DNA of 64,000 bases from Noviherbaspirillum soli (GCF_015352955.1 NZ_JACYOX010000034.1:1-64000), one strand, 5' to 3'. Shown: positions 9,173 to 18,767, counted from the stretch's first letter. The notes: generated by a model not told the origin, from the letters alone. Program-made: numbers and translations.

Positions 9173-10408
9173 TTACCTCAGATTCACCAGCGTCTGCATG
9201 ACCTGATCCTGCGTCTTCACCGTCTGCGCATTGGCCTGGTACACCCGCTGCGCGGTGATCATGTTCACCAGCTCGGCCGTCAGGTCCACGTTGGAGTCTT
9301 CCACCGCCGAAGACTGCAGGGTGCCGAAGGTGCCGCTCGACGGCGTGCCCACCAGCGGCACGCCGGAGCCGGTGCTCTCGGCCCATACGTTGTTGCCCAG
9401 CGGCTGCAGGCCGTTGACGTTGGTGAAGTTGGCCAGCACCACCTGGCCCAGCGTGGACGACTTGCCGTTGCTGTAGCGGCCGGTGATGATGCCGTCGGCG
9501 CCGGTGTTGAAGCCGGTCAGGCGGCCCGAGGTATAACCGTCCTGCGACAGCGCATTGACGATGAAGGCCGAGCCGTACTGGGTGCTGCCGGTGTAGTCCA
9601 CCCTGGTCACGATGTCGGAGGCGCCGGTGGCGGTGGCCGGGATGGTCACCGAGAAAGGCATCGCGTCCTTCGAGGCCTGCGTCAGCGCGCCATCCGGGCC
9701 AAAGGCGAGCGAGGCGATCTTGCCGCCGGCCGGCGAGGTCAGCACCTTGTCGTCAGCCACGCCGTATACATCCCAGGCGCCGGAGCCGGTCTTGACGAAG
9801 AAGCTCTGCATCACGTGCGAATTGCCCAGGCTGTCGAACACCGAGATCGAGGTGGCGTTGTTGTAGGTGGTCGGGTCGGCCGGGTTGAACGGCGAGTTGC
9901 TCGGCGCGGCGAGGCCGGAATCCAGGTTCACCACTTCCTTGACCAGCTTGGTGACCGAGGGCGGCAGGTCGGCGGTGTTGATCTGCAGCTTGCCCGGCGC
10001 GCCGGTCGAGAGCACGCCGGCGGCGTTGGCGCTGTAGCCGGTCAGGTTGGCGCCGGTGGCGTTGACGATGTAACCCGCCTTGTCGAGCTCGAACTGGCCG
10101 TTACGGGCATAGGTCACGGTGCCGTTGGTGTCCATGCGGAAGAAGCCGGCGCCGTTGATGGCGATGTCCAGCGCATTGTTGGAGGCGGTGATGTTGCCCT
10201 GGCTGAACTGCTGCTGCACCTTGGACAGCTTGGTGCCGATGCCCACCTGCGAGGCGCCGCCGCCGGACAGCGAGGTGGCGTACACGTCGGCGAACTGCGC
10301 CTGCGATGCCTTGAAGCCCACGGTGCTGGAATTCGAGACGTTGTTGCCGATGACTTCGAGACTCTTGGACGCGGCGTTCAGACCGCTCAGACCTTGCTGG
10401 AAACTCAT
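9173..10408 (-). CDS. flgE: Flagellar hook protein FlgE
   Basis: FlgE polymerises into the flagellar hook. The 411-residue product begins MSFQQGLSGLNAASKSLEVI followed by GNNVSNSSTVGFKASQAQFAD, the hook signature. The central variable part is followed by the conserved C-terminus DSNVDLTAELVNMITAQRVY and AQTVKTQDQVMQTLVNLR. It follows flgD after 35 bp. The next gene, flgF, is separated by the repeat-filled 1.1-kb gap, so flgF and later genes may depend on read-through or on their own promoter. Confidence 0.97.
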   Translation of the reverse strand: MSFQQGLSGLNAASKSLEVIGNNVSNSSTVGFKASQAQFADVYATSLSGGGASQVGIGTKLSKVQQQFSQGNITASNNALDIAINGAGFFRMDTNGTVTYARNGQFELDKAGYIVNATGANLTGYSANAAGVLSTGAPGKLQINTADLPPSVTKLVKEVVNLDSGLAAPSNSPFNPADPTTYNNATSISVFDSLGNSHVMQSFFVKTGSGAWDVYGVADDKVLTSPAGGKIASLAFGPDGALTQASKDAMPFSVTIPATATGASDIVTRVDYTGSTQYGSAFIVNALSQDGYTSGRLTGFNTGADGIITGRYSNGKSSTLGQVVLANFTNVNGLQPLGNNVWAESTGSGVPLVGTPSSGTFGTLQSSAVEDSNVDLTAELVNMITAQRVYQANAQTVKTQDQVMQTLVNLR

Positions 10409-10443
10409 GTTCTTCTCCGTTTGCTATGGGTTTGCGGGTGCGG

Positions 10444-11121
10444 TCAAATGATTTCGCGCACGTCGGCCATGGTGGCCGAGGCGCCGTTGGTCAGGTTGAG
10501 CTTGACGCCGGAAGCGCCGGTCGAGACGCTGCCGACCTGGCCGAAGGCCAGCGTGCCGGCCTTGATCGCCGAGCCGGCGCTGCTGGCCGTGACGTCGAAG
10601 CTGTACTGGCCGTTGGCGGCGGCAGCGCCGCTGTCGGTCTTGCCGTCCCATGCCAGCGGCAGCGTGCCGGCCGCCTGCTCGCCGAGTTCGATCTTGTGGA
10701 TGGCCTTGCCGGCGCCGTCGCGGATGGTGACGGTCACCTTGTCGGCCGCCGCCGGCAGCTCGATGCCCAGCACCGCCTTGCCGTCGGCCAGCATGGCGCT
10801 GCTGCCCGGCACCAGCACGCCATGGCCGATCAGGCTGGTGGCCTGCATGGTCTGGCTGGCCTGGTAGCTGCTCTGCATGCTGGCCATGCTGGCATTGAGC
10901 TTCTCGATGCCGGTCACGGTCGAGAGCTGCGCCATCTGGCTGGTGACCTGGGCGTTGTCCATCGGGTTCAGCGGGTCCTGGTTCTTCATCTGCGTGATCA
11001 GCAGCTTCATGAAGCGGTCCTGGGTGCCGGCGATGCCTTCGGCGCTGGCGGCGCCGGCCTTGGACGGATTCATCGCATTGAGCAGCGCCGGGGAAACGGT
11101 GTTGTCGCTTATCGTGGTCAT
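10444..11121 (-). CDS. flgD: Flagellar hook-capping scaffold FlgD
   Basis: FlgD caps the growing hook. The 225-residue product has the N-terminal motif FMKLLITQMKNQDPLNPMDN and AQVTSQMAQLSTVTGIEKLN (about 37-77), which define FlgD. A C-terminal Ig-like/Tudor-like region with PLAWDGKTDSG follows. It lies 11 bp downstream of flgC and 35 bp upstream of flgE, in the expected order. Confidence 0.96.
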   Translation of the reverse strand: MTTISDNTVSPALLNAMNPSKAGAASAEGIAGTQDRFMKLLITQMKNQDPLNPMDNAQVTSQMAQLSTVTGIEKLNASMASMQSSYQASQTMQATSLIGHGVLVPGSSAMLADGKAVLGIELPAAADKVTVTIRDGAGKAIHKIELGEQAAGTLPLAWDGKTDSGAAAANGQYSFDVTASSAGSAIKAGTLAFGQVGSVSTGASGVKLNLTNGASATMADVREII

Positions 11122-11132
11122 GCCTGGTTCCT

Positions 11133-11537
11133 TTACTGGCCGATGGTCAGGGTTTTCAGCAGCAGCGTCTTGGCTGCATTCATCGTTTCCACATTGGTCT
11201 GGTAGGAACGGGTGGCGGAAATCATGTTGACCATTTCCTCCACCACGTTCACGTTGGGCATCTGCACATAGCCCTTGTCGTCGGCCTGCGGATGCGACGG
11301 GTTGTAGACGGTACGCGCCGGCGCGCTGTCCTCGACCACCTGCTGCACCCTGACCGAGGTCGAGCCGGGCGTGGCGCCCTCCACCGCTTCGAACACCACC
11401 TGCTTGGCGCGGTACGGCTGGCCGGTGGCGCTGGTGGCGCTGTCGGCATTGGCCAGGTTGGAAGCCACGGTGTTGAGCCGGTGCCCCTGGGCGCTCATGG
11501 CCGAGCCGGCCACGTTGAAGATATTGAACAGCGACAT
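11133..11537 (-). CDS. flgC: Flagellar proximal rod protein FlgC
   Basis: This is a 134-residue FlgC from the ATG at 11537. The N-terminus [20 protein letters not shown] and [13 protein letters not shown] are the rod motif. The C-terminus carries [20 protein letters not shown] and [20 protein letters not shown]. The frame stays open far upstream across flgB, but only this start matches the family length and has flgB directly before it (11-bp gap). Confidence 0.96.
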   Translation of the reverse strand: MSLFNIFNVAGSAMSAQGHRLNTVASNLANADSATSATGQPYRAKQVVFEAVEGATPGSTSVRVQQVVEDSAPARTVYNPSHPQADDKGYVQMPNVNVVEEMVNMISATRSYQTNVETMNAAKTLLLKTLTIGQ

Positions 11538-11548
11538 GGCGGTTTCCC

Positions 11549-11983
11549 TTAACCCTGGATCGCGGTCAGCAGGTTCTTGATCTGGCTGCTGATCATCGTG
11601 ATGCTGGCTTCGTAGCGCAGCGCATTGTTGGTGAACTGGTTGCGCTCGACTTCCATGTCCACGGTGTTGCCATCCACCCCGCCCTGCACGCCGGTGCGGT
11701 ACAGCAGCGACGGCGCGCCGGCGACCAGCGTCGCGCCATTGGCGCCCGTTGCGGCCTGGTGGCCAGCTGTGGTCCGCGCCAGGCCCGGCGCCGGTACGGA
11801 AGGCGTGGCCGGATTGCCGCGGCCCACCGCGCCCTGCAGGGCCTGCGCGAAGTCGAAGTCGCGTGCCTTGTAGTTGGGCGTGTCGGCATTGGCGATATTC
11901 GAAGCCAGAACCTGCTGGCGCTGGGCGCCGAGCTTCAGTGCCGCTTCGTGAAACGCCAGCGCCTGATCCAGTTTTCCTATCAT
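11549..11983 (-). CDS. flgB: Flagellar proximal rod protein FlgB
   Basis: FlgB, a proximal rod subunit, has 144 residues from the ATG at 11983, which is preceded by AGGAG. The product begins [20 protein letters not shown] and has [20 protein letters not shown], the FlgB form of the rod motif. It ends in the usual [20 protein letters not shown] block. It is the first gene of the minus-strand rod/hook operon and is divergent from flgA. The shared 155-bp region holds a strong inverted repeat. Confidence 0.96.
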   Translation of the reverse strand: MIGKLDQALAFHEAALKLGAQRQQVLASNIANADTPNYKARDFDFAQALQGAVGRGNPATPSVPAPGLARTTAGHQAATGANGATLVAGAPSLLYRTGVQGGVDGNTVDMEVERNQFTNNALRYEASITMISSQIKNLLTAIQG

Positions 11984-12052
11984 TCCCGCTCCTGATGGTG
12001 GAATTGCATGCTGTGCATGGTAAATAGGCGGCGACACTATCCATCGAGCAAT

Positions 12053-12086
12053 AAAGGCGGCAAATCACGGCCTGTTTGCCGCTTTG
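12053..12086. promoter_or_regulatory. Inverted repeat between flgB and flgA, candidate FlhDC operator
   Basis: AAAGGCGGCAAA and TTTGCCGCTTTG are separated by 10 bp; 10 of 12 positions pair and the inner 8 are perfect. Two half-sites spaced by about 10-11 bp between divergent early flagellar genes resembles the geometry of FlhDC binding sites. The assignment is inference; the bases do not follow the enterobacterial consensus closely. Confidence 0.4.
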
Positions 12087-12138
12087 CCGCAAGCGCCGCG
12101 CCTTACCATGCAGGCTGGAATAAAACTCGGGTCCGACT

Positions 12139-12837
12139 ATGAAACCTCCGTACACAGCCCTGGCGGCGCTCCTCGTCCTTGCCGGCGCCGCCAGCGCGCA
12201 GACCGCGCCGGCGCGGCAGGACCATGGCGTGCTGCGCCAGACGGCCAGCCAGTTCCTGACGGTGCAGGCGGGCGGCCTGCCGGGCCAGATCACGGTCACG
12301 GTCGGCGCCATCGACCCGCGCCTGAACCTGGCCGCCTGCACCGCGCCGGAAGCCTTCCTCCCCAACGGCGCCCGCGCCTGGGGCAAGACCTCGGTCGGCG
12401 TGCGCTGCGTGGCGCCCTCGCCCTGGACCGTCTATATACCGGCGATGGTGCAGGTGCAGGGCGAATACCTGGCGGCGGCGGTGCCGCTGGCCCAGGGCCA
12501 GACCATAGGCCCGAACGACATCGCCAGGGTCAGCGGCGACCTGACCGCGCTGCCGCCCGGCATCGTCACCGAACAGTCGCAGGCGGTGGGCCATACCGTG
12601 GCCCGTTCGGTGGCGGTCGGCGCGCCGCTGCGCCAGGATGCGCTGCGCAGCCAGCAGGCGGTGGCGCAGGGCCAGGTGGTGCGGCTGGTATCCTCGGGGC
12701 CGGGATTCAAGGTCACGGCCGACGGCCGCGCGCTGGCCAATGGCAGCGACGGCCAGGTGGTGCAGGTCAAGACCCAGAACGGCCAGGTGGTATCGGGCGT
12801 GGCGCGTGCCGGCGGCACGGTGGAAGTGACTTTTTGA
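12139..12837 (+). CDS. flgA: Flagellar P-ring assembly chaperone FlgA
   Basis: FlgA is the periplasmic chaperone for P-ring assembly. The 232-residue product has a Sec signal peptide ([20 protein letters not shown]). It then has a SAF-like domain with the C-terminal motifs [20 protein letters not shown] and [20 protein letters not shown], and ends [11 protein letters not shown]. It is divergent from flgB and is followed by flgM after a sigma-28 promoter, so flgMN can be transcribed both early and late. Confidence 0.93.
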   Translation: MKPPYTALAALLVLAGAASAQTAPARQDHGVLRQTASQFLTVQAGGLPGQITVTVGAIDPRLNLAACTAPEAFLPNGARAWGKTSVGVRCVAPSPWTVYIPAMVQVQGEYLAAAVPLAQGQTIGPNDIARVSGDLTALPPGIVTEQSQAVGHTVARSVAVGAPLRQDALRSQQAVAQGQVVRLVSSGPGFKVTADGRALANGSDGQVVQVKTQNGQVVSGVARAGGTVEVTF

Positions 12838-12857
12838 CCTGTTGCCGGAAAGAGGGT

Positions 12858-12884
12858 TAAAGTTTTTGCCAGACGCGCCGTAAA
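12858..12884 (+). promoter_or_regulatory. Sigma-28 (FliA) promoter of flgMN
   Basis: TAAAGTTT, exactly 11 bases, then GCCGTAAA match 15 of 16 consensus positions of the flagellar sigma-28 promoter. It lies 47 bp upstream of the flgM start, where such promoters let FliA drive more of its own anti-sigma factor. Confidence 0.88.
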
Positions 12885-12931
12885 GCAGACATGGCAGAGG
12901 AATGTCCCCTCGAAACGACTAAGGAAACGTC

Positions 12932-13234
12932 ATGAAAATCAATGACTCCGGCTCCATCAAGAAGCCCGCCGCGACCGGCGTGGCCGCAACCCAGACCGGC
13001 GCCAGCAAGAGCGCCGAAAAAGCCGCCGCCACCACGGCGGCCACCGACAACGTGCGCCTGTCCAGCCAGGCCAAGGCGCTTTCCTCCACGTCGTCCACTG
13101 GCGTCTTCGACGCCAGGAAGGTCGAGGAGATCAAGGCTGCCATTGCCAATGGCACCTTCCAGGTCGACGCCAGCAAGGTTGCCGACGGCCTGATCGACTC
13201 GGTCAAGGACCTGATGACCCAGAAACGGAAATAA
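12932..13234 (+). CDS. flgM: Anti-sigma-28 factor FlgM
   Basis: FlgM binds FliA until hook completion, when it is exported. The 100-residue protein starts MKINDSGS and is rich in Ala/Thr/Ser in the first half, as expected for a disordered exported protein. The second half has the FliA-binding helices (VRLSSQAKAL and ARKVEEIKAAIANGTFQVDA). It is preceded by a sigma-28 promoter and followed after 1 bp by flgN. Confidence 0.94.
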   Translation: MKINDSGSIKKPAATGVAATQTGASKSAEKAAATTAATDNVRLSSQAKALSSTSSTGVFDARKVEEIKAAIANGTFQVDASKVADGLIDSVKDLMTQKRK

Positions 13235-13235
13235 C

Positions 13236-13703
13236 ATGCATCCAGCGCAGCACAGCCCGGCCGCCGGCCTCTCCAGGGAACGCGAACTCGCCCGCCAGTT
13301 GCAGGAATGCCTGCAGCAGGAGCAGGCCGAACTGGTGCGGGCGGACGTGGCTGCGCTGGTGCAGACGGCGGGCCGAAAGAGCGGCATCGTCGACCAGATG
13401 AACCTGCTGGCCCAAGCCCGCATGCAGGCGCTCGCCGCCGCCGGCCATGCGGCCACCGAAGCCGGCATGCTGGCCTGGCTGGCCGCGCAGGACGATGCGG
13501 TGCGCGCCGACTGGCAGGCGCTGCTGGCGGCAGCCGCAGCCGGCAAGGAACTCAACCGCACCAACGGCCTGCTGATCCATCAGCACATCAGCCGCAACCA
13601 GGCCGGCCTGCAGGCCCTGCGCGGCGGCGGCCAGCCGGCGGTGTATGGCCGCGACGGCCAGCAGAATGTCCGCACCGCCGGCCGCAGCTTCGTCGCCGGC
13701 TGA
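13236..13703 (+). CDS. flgN: Flagellar export chaperone FlgN
   Basis: FlgN is the cytoplasmic chaperone for FlgK and FlgL. The 155-residue product is almost wholly helical with a long coiled-coil region (about 10-125). Its C-terminal residues (GLLIHQHISRNQAGLQALRG, VYGRDGQ) carry the short motif seen at the end of FlgN proteins. Overall conservation of this family is low, so position directly after flgM is part of the evidence. Confidence 0.88.
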   Translation: MHPAQHSPAAGLSRERELARQLQECLQQEQAELVRADVAALVQTAGRKSGIVDQMNLLAQARMQALAAAGHAATEAGMLAWLAAQDDAVRADWQALLAAAAAGKELNRTNGLLIHQHISRNQAGLQALRGGGQPAVYGRDGQQNVRTAGRSFVAG

Positions 13704-13736
13704 TCCGGTCAGCCGGGAAGGCAGCCCGGCAAGGCG

Positions 13737-14237
13737 TCAGCCCTGGCCCAGCGCCGTCTTCGACACCAGCACCCCATCCGCATCCGCATAGATCCAGTCG
13801 CCCGGCCGCACCGCCGCGCCGGCGATGAACACCTGCAGTTCCTTGTCCCCTGCGCCCTTGCGCACGCTGCGCTGCGGATGCAGCGCCAGCGCGCGGATGC
13901 CGATATCGCAGGCATTGAGTTCGGCCGAATCGCGCACGCAGCCATGCACGACGATGCCGGCCCAGCCATTCTTTTCGGCCAGCACGCCCAGGTTGCCGCC
14001 GACCAGCGCGCAGCGCAGGCTGCCGCCGCCGTCGACCACCAGCACCCGGCCATTGCCCGGCGTTTCCAGCGTGGCGCGCACCAGCACATTGTCTTCGAAT
14101 ACCTTCAGGGTGGCGGCCTGGCCGGAAAAGGCGGCGCGCCGGCCGAGCGCGATGAAGACCGGCGGCAGCACGGTCAGGCTGCCGCCGGCGATCAGGTTTT
14201 CATTGGCGTCGCACAGGTCGCAGGTGGAAAAGTCCAT
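13737..14237 (-). CDS. rraA: RraA-family protein (4-hydroxy-4-methyl-2-oxoglutarate aldolase / RNase E activity regulator)
   Basis: This 166-residue RraA-fold protein contains [18 protein letters not shown] and the [16 protein letters not shown] motif, whose Gly-x-x-Arg-Asp residues bind substrate and metal in the aldolase members. It starts [13 protein letters not shown]. Family members either cleave HMG/HOPA-type oxo acids or, in enterobacteria, inhibit RNase E; which applies cannot be told from sequence. It lies 28 bp downstream of the ParA-like gene on the same strand. Confidence 0.88.
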   Translation of the reverse strand: MDFSTCDLCDANENLIAGGSLTVLPPVFIALGRRAAFSGQAATLKVFEDNVLVRATLETPGNGRVLVVDGGGSLRCALVGGNLGVLAEKNGWAGIVVHGCVRDSAELNACDIGIRALALHPQRSVRKGAGDKELQVFIAGAAVRPGDWIYADADGVLVSKTALGQG

Positions 14238-14265
14238 GGAAGCTCCAGAGAATGAGGGAAGTTGT

Positions 14266-14877
14266 TCAGCAATCTATCCAGTCCAGCAGCGGCTGCCATT
14301 GCGCAATGTCACGCTCGACCCGGGCCGGCGCCGCATCCCACAGGGTGGCGCCGAGCGCGGCCAGCTGCACATAGTTCTGCGTCTCGCGCAGATAGCCCAG
14401 CACCGGCATGCCAAGCTGGCCGACATAGTGGGCCAGCTGGTCGGCGGCGCGGGTGCGCGGATTGACCCGCATGCCGATCACGCCGACATGCAGGCTGCCG
14501 CGCCGCGTCGCCAGGCGCTGCAGGAAGGCCTCGGTGGCGAGGATGTCGAACATCGAAGGCTGCAGCGGCACCAGCAGCCGGTCGGCCACGCGCAGCGCCC
14601 GCTCCAGCTGCGGCCCGGCCATGCCGGCCGGCGTGTCGAGCACGAGATGGGTGACGCCGCGCGGCGGCCGGGCGATGCGGTCCGGGCCGATGTCCCATGG
14701 CGCAATCGCCGGCAGCCCCGCCGGTCGCAAGGCCAGCCAGGCGCGCGAGGACTGCTGGCAGTCGAGGTCGCCCAGCATCACCTTGTGCCCCTTGCGGGCA
14801 AGGCAACCCGCCAGGTTGGTGGCCAGCGTGCTCTTGCCGACGCCGCCCTTGGGATTTGCAATGACGATGACGGGCAC
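14266..14877 (-). CDS. ParA/MinD-type ATPase
   Basis: The 203-residue product begins [20 protein letters not shown] with an intact deviant Walker A motif. [18 protein letters not shown] (Walker A') and LVLDTPAGM (Walker B) follow. It is short and has no DNA-binding N-terminus, like orphan ParA proteins used to position cellular structures rather than to partition plasmids. No parB lies beside it. The partner is unknown. Confidence 0.82.
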   Translation of the reverse strand: MPVIVIANPKGGVGKSTLATNLAGCLARKGHKVMLGDLDCQQSSRAWLALRPAGLPAIAPWDIGPDRIARPPRGVTHLVLDTPAGMAGPQLERALRVADRLLVPLQPSMFDILATEAFLQRLATRRGSLHVGVIGMRVNPRTRAADQLAHYVGQLGMPVLGYLRETQNYVQLAALGATLWDAAPARVERDIAQWQPLLDWIDC

Positions 14878-14978
14878 GGCATTCTCCTCGTTTCTCTCGG
14901 GACCGGAGCGGTGAAAGGCTGCATGGACAGCAAATTTTCGTGCAAGAATAGCATGCCTTTTTCTGACCGGAGCCCGCC

Positions 14979-15395
14979 ATGCAGCATACGCCCGAGCATT
15001 TCAATTCCATCCAGAACGGCAGCCTGCCCGGCGTGCTCGGCATGCGGGTCACCGCGGTCGGCGCCGATGGCGTGCGTGCCACCATGGCCATCACGCCGGC
15101 CCACATGGCGCCCAATGGTTTTCTGCATGCCGCTTCCATCGTGACCCTGGCCGACACCTGCTGCGGCTATGGCTGCATGTCGCAACTGCCGCAGGGCGCA
15201 AGCGGCTTCACCACCGTCGAACTCAAGAGCAACCACCTCGGCACCGCGCTGGAAGGCAGCATCGAATGCCATGCGCGCCCGGTGCACCTGGGCCGCACCA
15301 CCCAGGTCTGGGATGCCACCGTGACCATCGCCGGCAGCGGCAAGACGATCGCGCTGTTCCGCTGCACGCAGATGGTGCTGTGGCCCAAGGCCTGA
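14979..15395 (+). CDS. PaaI-type hotdog-fold thioesterase
   Basis: This 138-residue single hotdog domain contains HMAPNGFLHAASIVTLADTC, in which the Asn-Gly-x-x-His and later Asp/Thr positions fit acyl-CoA thioesterases of the PaaI group. FTTVELKSNHLGTALEGSIE gives the second half of the fold. It is divergent from the ParA-like gene and lies 75 bp upstream of the fused carboxylase, so both may act on CoA esters. The substrate is unknown. Confidence 0.8.
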   Translation: MQHTPEHFNSIQNGSLPGVLGMRVTAVGADGVRATMAITPAHMAPNGFLHAASIVTLADTCCGYGCMSQLPQGASGFTTVELKSNHLGTALEGSIECHARPVHLGRTTQVWDATVTIAGSGKTIALFRCTQMVLWPKA

Positions 15396-15470
15396 ACCGC
15401 ACCGGTCCGGCAGCCCGCCGTGGCCTGGCAGCGCCGGTTTGACACGCAAACCTGACAACGGACATTCCGC

Positions 15471-18400
15471 ATGACATTGAAGAAGCTACTGATCGCCAAC
15501 CGCGGCGAGATTGCGATCCGCATTGCCCGCGCCGCGGCGGCGCTGGACATACCCACCGTTGCCGTCTGCAGCCAAGACGATGCCGATGCGCTGCATGTGC
15601 GCCTGGCCGACGAATGCCACGCGCTCGACGGCCGCGGCGCCCGTCCCTATCTCGACATCGGGCAGATGCTGGCGGCGGCGCAGGCGCATGGCTGCGACGC
15701 GCTGCATCCCGGCTATGGCTTCCTGAGCGAGAGCGCCGCCTTCGCCGAGGCCTGTGCCGCCGCCGGCCTGGTGTTCGTCGGCCCGTCGCCACGGGCGTTG
15801 CGCCTGTTCGGCGACAAGGGCCAGGCGCGGGCGCTGGCGCGGCGGCTGGGCGTGCCGGTGCTGGCCGGCACCGATGGCCCGACCACGCTGGCGCAGGCGC
15901 ATGACTTCATGGCTGGCCTGGGCGGCAACGCCGCGGCGATGGTCAAGGCGGTGGCGGGCGGCGGCGGGCGCGGCATGCGCATGGTGCGGCATGCCGATGA
16001 ACTGGCCGAAGCCTTCGAGCGCTGCCGCTCCGAGGCCGTTGCGGCATTCGGCAATGGCGACTTGTACCTGGAGCGTTATCTGCCGGCGGCGCGGCATATC
16101 GAAGTGCAGGTGCTGGCCGATGGCCGCGGCGCGGTATCGCATCTGTGGGAGCGCGAATGCACGCTGCAGCGGCGGCACCAGAAACTGATTGAGATCGCGC
16201 CGAGCCCGGCGCTGCATGCGCGCCAGCGCGAGGCCATGATGGAAGCCGCGCTGCGCATGGCGCATGAAGCGGGATATGCCAGCCTGGGCACCTTCGAATT
16301 CCTGCTCAATGCCGAGGCCGATGCCGGCCCTGCCGACTGGGCCTTCATCGAGGCCAATCCGCGGCTCCAGGTGGAGCACACCGTGACCGAGCAGGTCACC
16401 GGCATCGACCTGGTGCAGGCGCAGCTGCAGATCGCCGGCGGCGCCACGCTGGCGGCGCTTGGCCTGCAGCAGCAGGACATCCCGGCGCCGCGCGGCTATG
16501 CGCTGCAATGCCGCGTCAACCTGGAAACCATGACGGCCGACGGCGGCGCGCTGCCGGCCGGCGGCGTCATTACCGCCTACGAGCCGCCATCCGGCCCCGG
16601 CGTGCGGGTCGACGGCCATGGCTATGCCGGCTACGCCACCAGCACCGCCTTCGACTCGCTGCTGGCCAAGGTCATCGTGCAGGCGCCGCACTATGCGCAG
16701 GCACTGACGCGCGCGGCGCGGGCGCTGTCGGAATTCCGGCTGGAAGGCGTGGACAGCAATCTCGCCTTCCTGCAAAACCTGCTGCGCCATCCGGCGCTGG
16801 CCGACGGCCAGGCCAGCACCGGCTTCATCGACAGGCACGCGGCCGAACTGCTGTCGACCGCGCCGCCTCCGCGCCGCCATGCGCCGCAGCGCGCCGGGGC
16901 AGGCACAGCGGGCTCGCGGGCCAGCCATTCCGCGCCGCCCGGCACGGAAGCCATCCTCGCGCCGCTGCAGGGCTCGGTGGTCAGCCTGGCGGTGCAGGCC
17001 GGCGACACGGTGCGCGCCGGCGCGCAGGTAGCGGTGCTGGAAGCAATGAAGATGGAGCATCTGGTGACGGCGCCGCTGTCGGGCATCGTGCGCCAGCTGG
17101 CGGCGCGGCCCGGCCAGGTGCTGGCCGCCGGCGACGCCTTGTGCCATATCGAGCCGGCCGATATCGACGGCGCCGATACCGGCCCCGCCGCCGAGATCGA
17201 CCCCGACGCGATCCGCCCGGACCTGCGCCATGCGCTGGAACGGCATGCGATCGGGCTGGACGCGCAGCGGCCGGACGCGGTGGCGCGGCGGCGCAAGACC
17301 GGCCAGCGCACCGCCCGGGAAAATCTCGACGACCTGTGCGACCCCGGCAGCCTGCGCGAATACGGCGCGCTGGCGCTGGCCGCTCAGCGCCGCCGGCGGC
17401 CGATGGATGAGCTGATCCGCATCAGCCCGGCCGACGGCCTGGTGTCGGGCATCGCCAGCATCAATGGTGACCTGTTCGACGAGGAACGCGCGCGCTGCCT
17501 GGTGATGGCCTACGACTACACCGTGATGGCCGGCACCCAGGGCATGATGAACCACAAGAAGACCGACCGCATGCTGCGCCTGGCCGAGCAGTGGCGGCTG
17601 CCGGTGGTGTTCTTCACCGAAGGCGGCGGCGGCCGGCCGGGGGACACCGATGCGCTGCTGGTGGCCGGCCTGGACTGCACCTCCTTCGCCGCCTATGCCC
17701 GGCTGTCGGGCCTGGTGCCGCGGGTGGGCATCGTGTCGGGCCGCTGCTTCGCCGGCAATGCTGCCTTCCTCGGCTGCAGCGACGTCATCATCGCCACCGC
17801 GAACGCCACCATCGGCATGGGCGGGCCGGCCATGATCGAAGGCGGCGGCCTGGGCGTCTACCGTCCCGAGGAAGTCGGGCCGGTGGCGATGCACAGCCCG
17901 AACGGCGTGATCGACCTGGTGGTGCGCGACGAGGCCGAGGCGGTGCGGGCGGCAAAGCAGTACCTGGCCTACTTCCAGGGGCCGCTCGCGGACTGGCGCT
18001 GCGCCGACCAGCGCCTGCTGCGCCATGTGGTCCCCGAGAACCGGCTGCGGGTCTACGACATCCGCACCCTGGTGGAGACGCTGGCTGACACCGGCTCGGT
18101 GCTGGAACTGCGGCGCGACTTCGGCGTGGGCATGATCACCGCGCTGGCGCGCATCGAGGGCCGGCCGGTCGGGCTGATCGCCAACAATCCCGCCCACCTG
18201 GGCGGCGCCATCGACGCCGACGGCGCCGACAAGGCCGCCCGCTTCATGCAGCTGTGCGACGCCTTCGACCTGCCCATCGTGTCGCTCTGCGACACGCCCG
18301 GCTTCATGGTCGGCCCCGATGCCGAAGCCACCGGCATGGTGCGCCATGTGTCGCGCATGTTCGTCACCGCCGCCAGCCTGTCGGTGCCGCTGTATGCCAT

Positions 18401-18767
18401 CGTGCTGCGCAAGGGTTATGGCCTGGGCGCGCAGTCGATGGCGGCCGGCAGCTTTGGCGCGCCCTTCTTCACCATCGCCTGGCCATCGGCCGAGTTCGGC
18501 GCGATGGGCATCGAAGGCTCGATCCGGCTCGGCTATCGCAGGGAACTCGAAGCGATCGCCGACCCGGACGAGCGCAAGCGGCAGTTCGATGCAATGGTGG
18601 CCGCGGCCTACGAGAACGGACGCGCAGTCAACATGGCGTCCTACCTGGAGATCGATGACGTGATCGACCCGGCCGAGACGCGCGGCTGGATCATGCGCGG
18701 CCTGAAGTCGGCGCCGGCGCCGGCGGCGCGGGAGGGAAAGAAGCGCGGCTTTGTCGATACGTGGTGA
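15471..18767 (+). CDS. Fused biotin-dependent acyl-CoA carboxylase (biotin carboxylase + biotinyl + carboxyltransferase)
   Basis: This 1098-residue single chain carries the whole carboxylase cycle. Residues 1-460 are biotin carboxylase (start KKLLIANRGEIAIRIARAA, ATP-grasp loop KAVAGGGGRGMRMV, FIEANPRLQVEHTVTE). Residues about 495-570 are the biotinyl domain with the biotin lysine in EAMKM at residue 527. Residues about 590-1098 are a carboxyltransferase in which the alpha- and beta-like halves are joined (TEGGGGRPGDTD, GYGLGAQSMAAGSFGAPFFT). The C-terminal part resembles propionyl-, methylcrotonyl- and geranyl-CoA carboxylases. The acyl substrate cannot be assigned. The preceding thioesterase is a possible partner. 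Confidence 0.87.
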   Translation: MTLKKLLIANRGEIAIRIARAAAALDIPTVAVCSQDDADALHVRLADECHALDGRGARPYLDIGQMLAAAQAHGCDALHPGYGFLSESAAFAEACAAAGLVFVGPSPRALRLFGDKGQARALARRLGVPVLAGTDGPTTLAQAHDFMAGLGGNAAAMVKAVAGGGGRGMRMVRHADELAEAFERCRSEAVAAFGNGDLYLERYLPAARHIEVQVLADGRGAVSHLWERECTLQRRHQKLIEIAPSPALHARQREAMMEAALRMAHEAGYASLGTFEFLLNAEADAGPADWAFIEANPRLQVEHTVTEQVTGIDLVQAQLQIAGGATLAALGLQQQDIPAPRGYALQCRVNLETMTADGGALPAGGVITAYEPPSGPGVRVDGHGYAGYATSTAFDSLLAKVIVQAPHYAQALTRAARALSEFRLEGVDSNLAFLQNLLRHPALADGQASTGFIDRHAAELLSTAPPPRRHAPQRAGAGTAGSRASHSAPPGTEAILAPLQGSVVSLAVQAGDTVRAGAQVAVLEAMKMEHLVTAPLSGIVRQLAARPGQVLAAGDALCHIEPADIDGADTGPAAEIDPDAIRPDLRHALERHAIGLDAQRPDAVARRRKTGQRTARENLDDLCDPGSLREYGALALAAQRRRRPMDELIRISPADGLVSGIASINGDLFDEERARCLVMAYDYTVMAGTQGMMNHKKTDRMLRLAEQWRLPVVFFTEGGGGRPGDTDALLVAGLDCTSFAAYARLSGLVPRVGIVSGRCFAGNAAFLGCSDVIIATANATIGMGGPAMIEGGGLGVYRPEEVGPVAMHSPNGVIDLVVRDEAEAVRAAKQYLAYFQGPLADWRCADQRLLRHVVPENRLRVYDIRTLVETLADTGSVLELRRDFGVGMITALARIEGRPVGLIANNPAHLGGAIDADGADKAARFMQLCDAFDLPIVSLCDTPGFMVGPDAEATGMVRHVSRMFVTAASLSVPLYAIVLRKGYGLGAQSMAAGSFGAPFFTIAWPSAEFGAMGIEGSIRLGYRRELEAIADPDERKRQFDAMVAAAYENGRAVNMASYLEIDDVIDPAETRGWIMRGLKSAPAPAAREGKKRGFVDTW

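Noticed and set aside
12054-12386. Upstream part of the flgC frame (417 codons in total)
   Set aside because: It runs through flgB and into the divergent flgA in other frames; flgC starts at 11537 by family length and neighbour spacing.
15486-18347. 953-codon frame on the minus strand opposite the fused carboxylase
   Set aside because: The plus-strand frame has complete domain motifs. The minus frame has only biased composition typical of a shadow.
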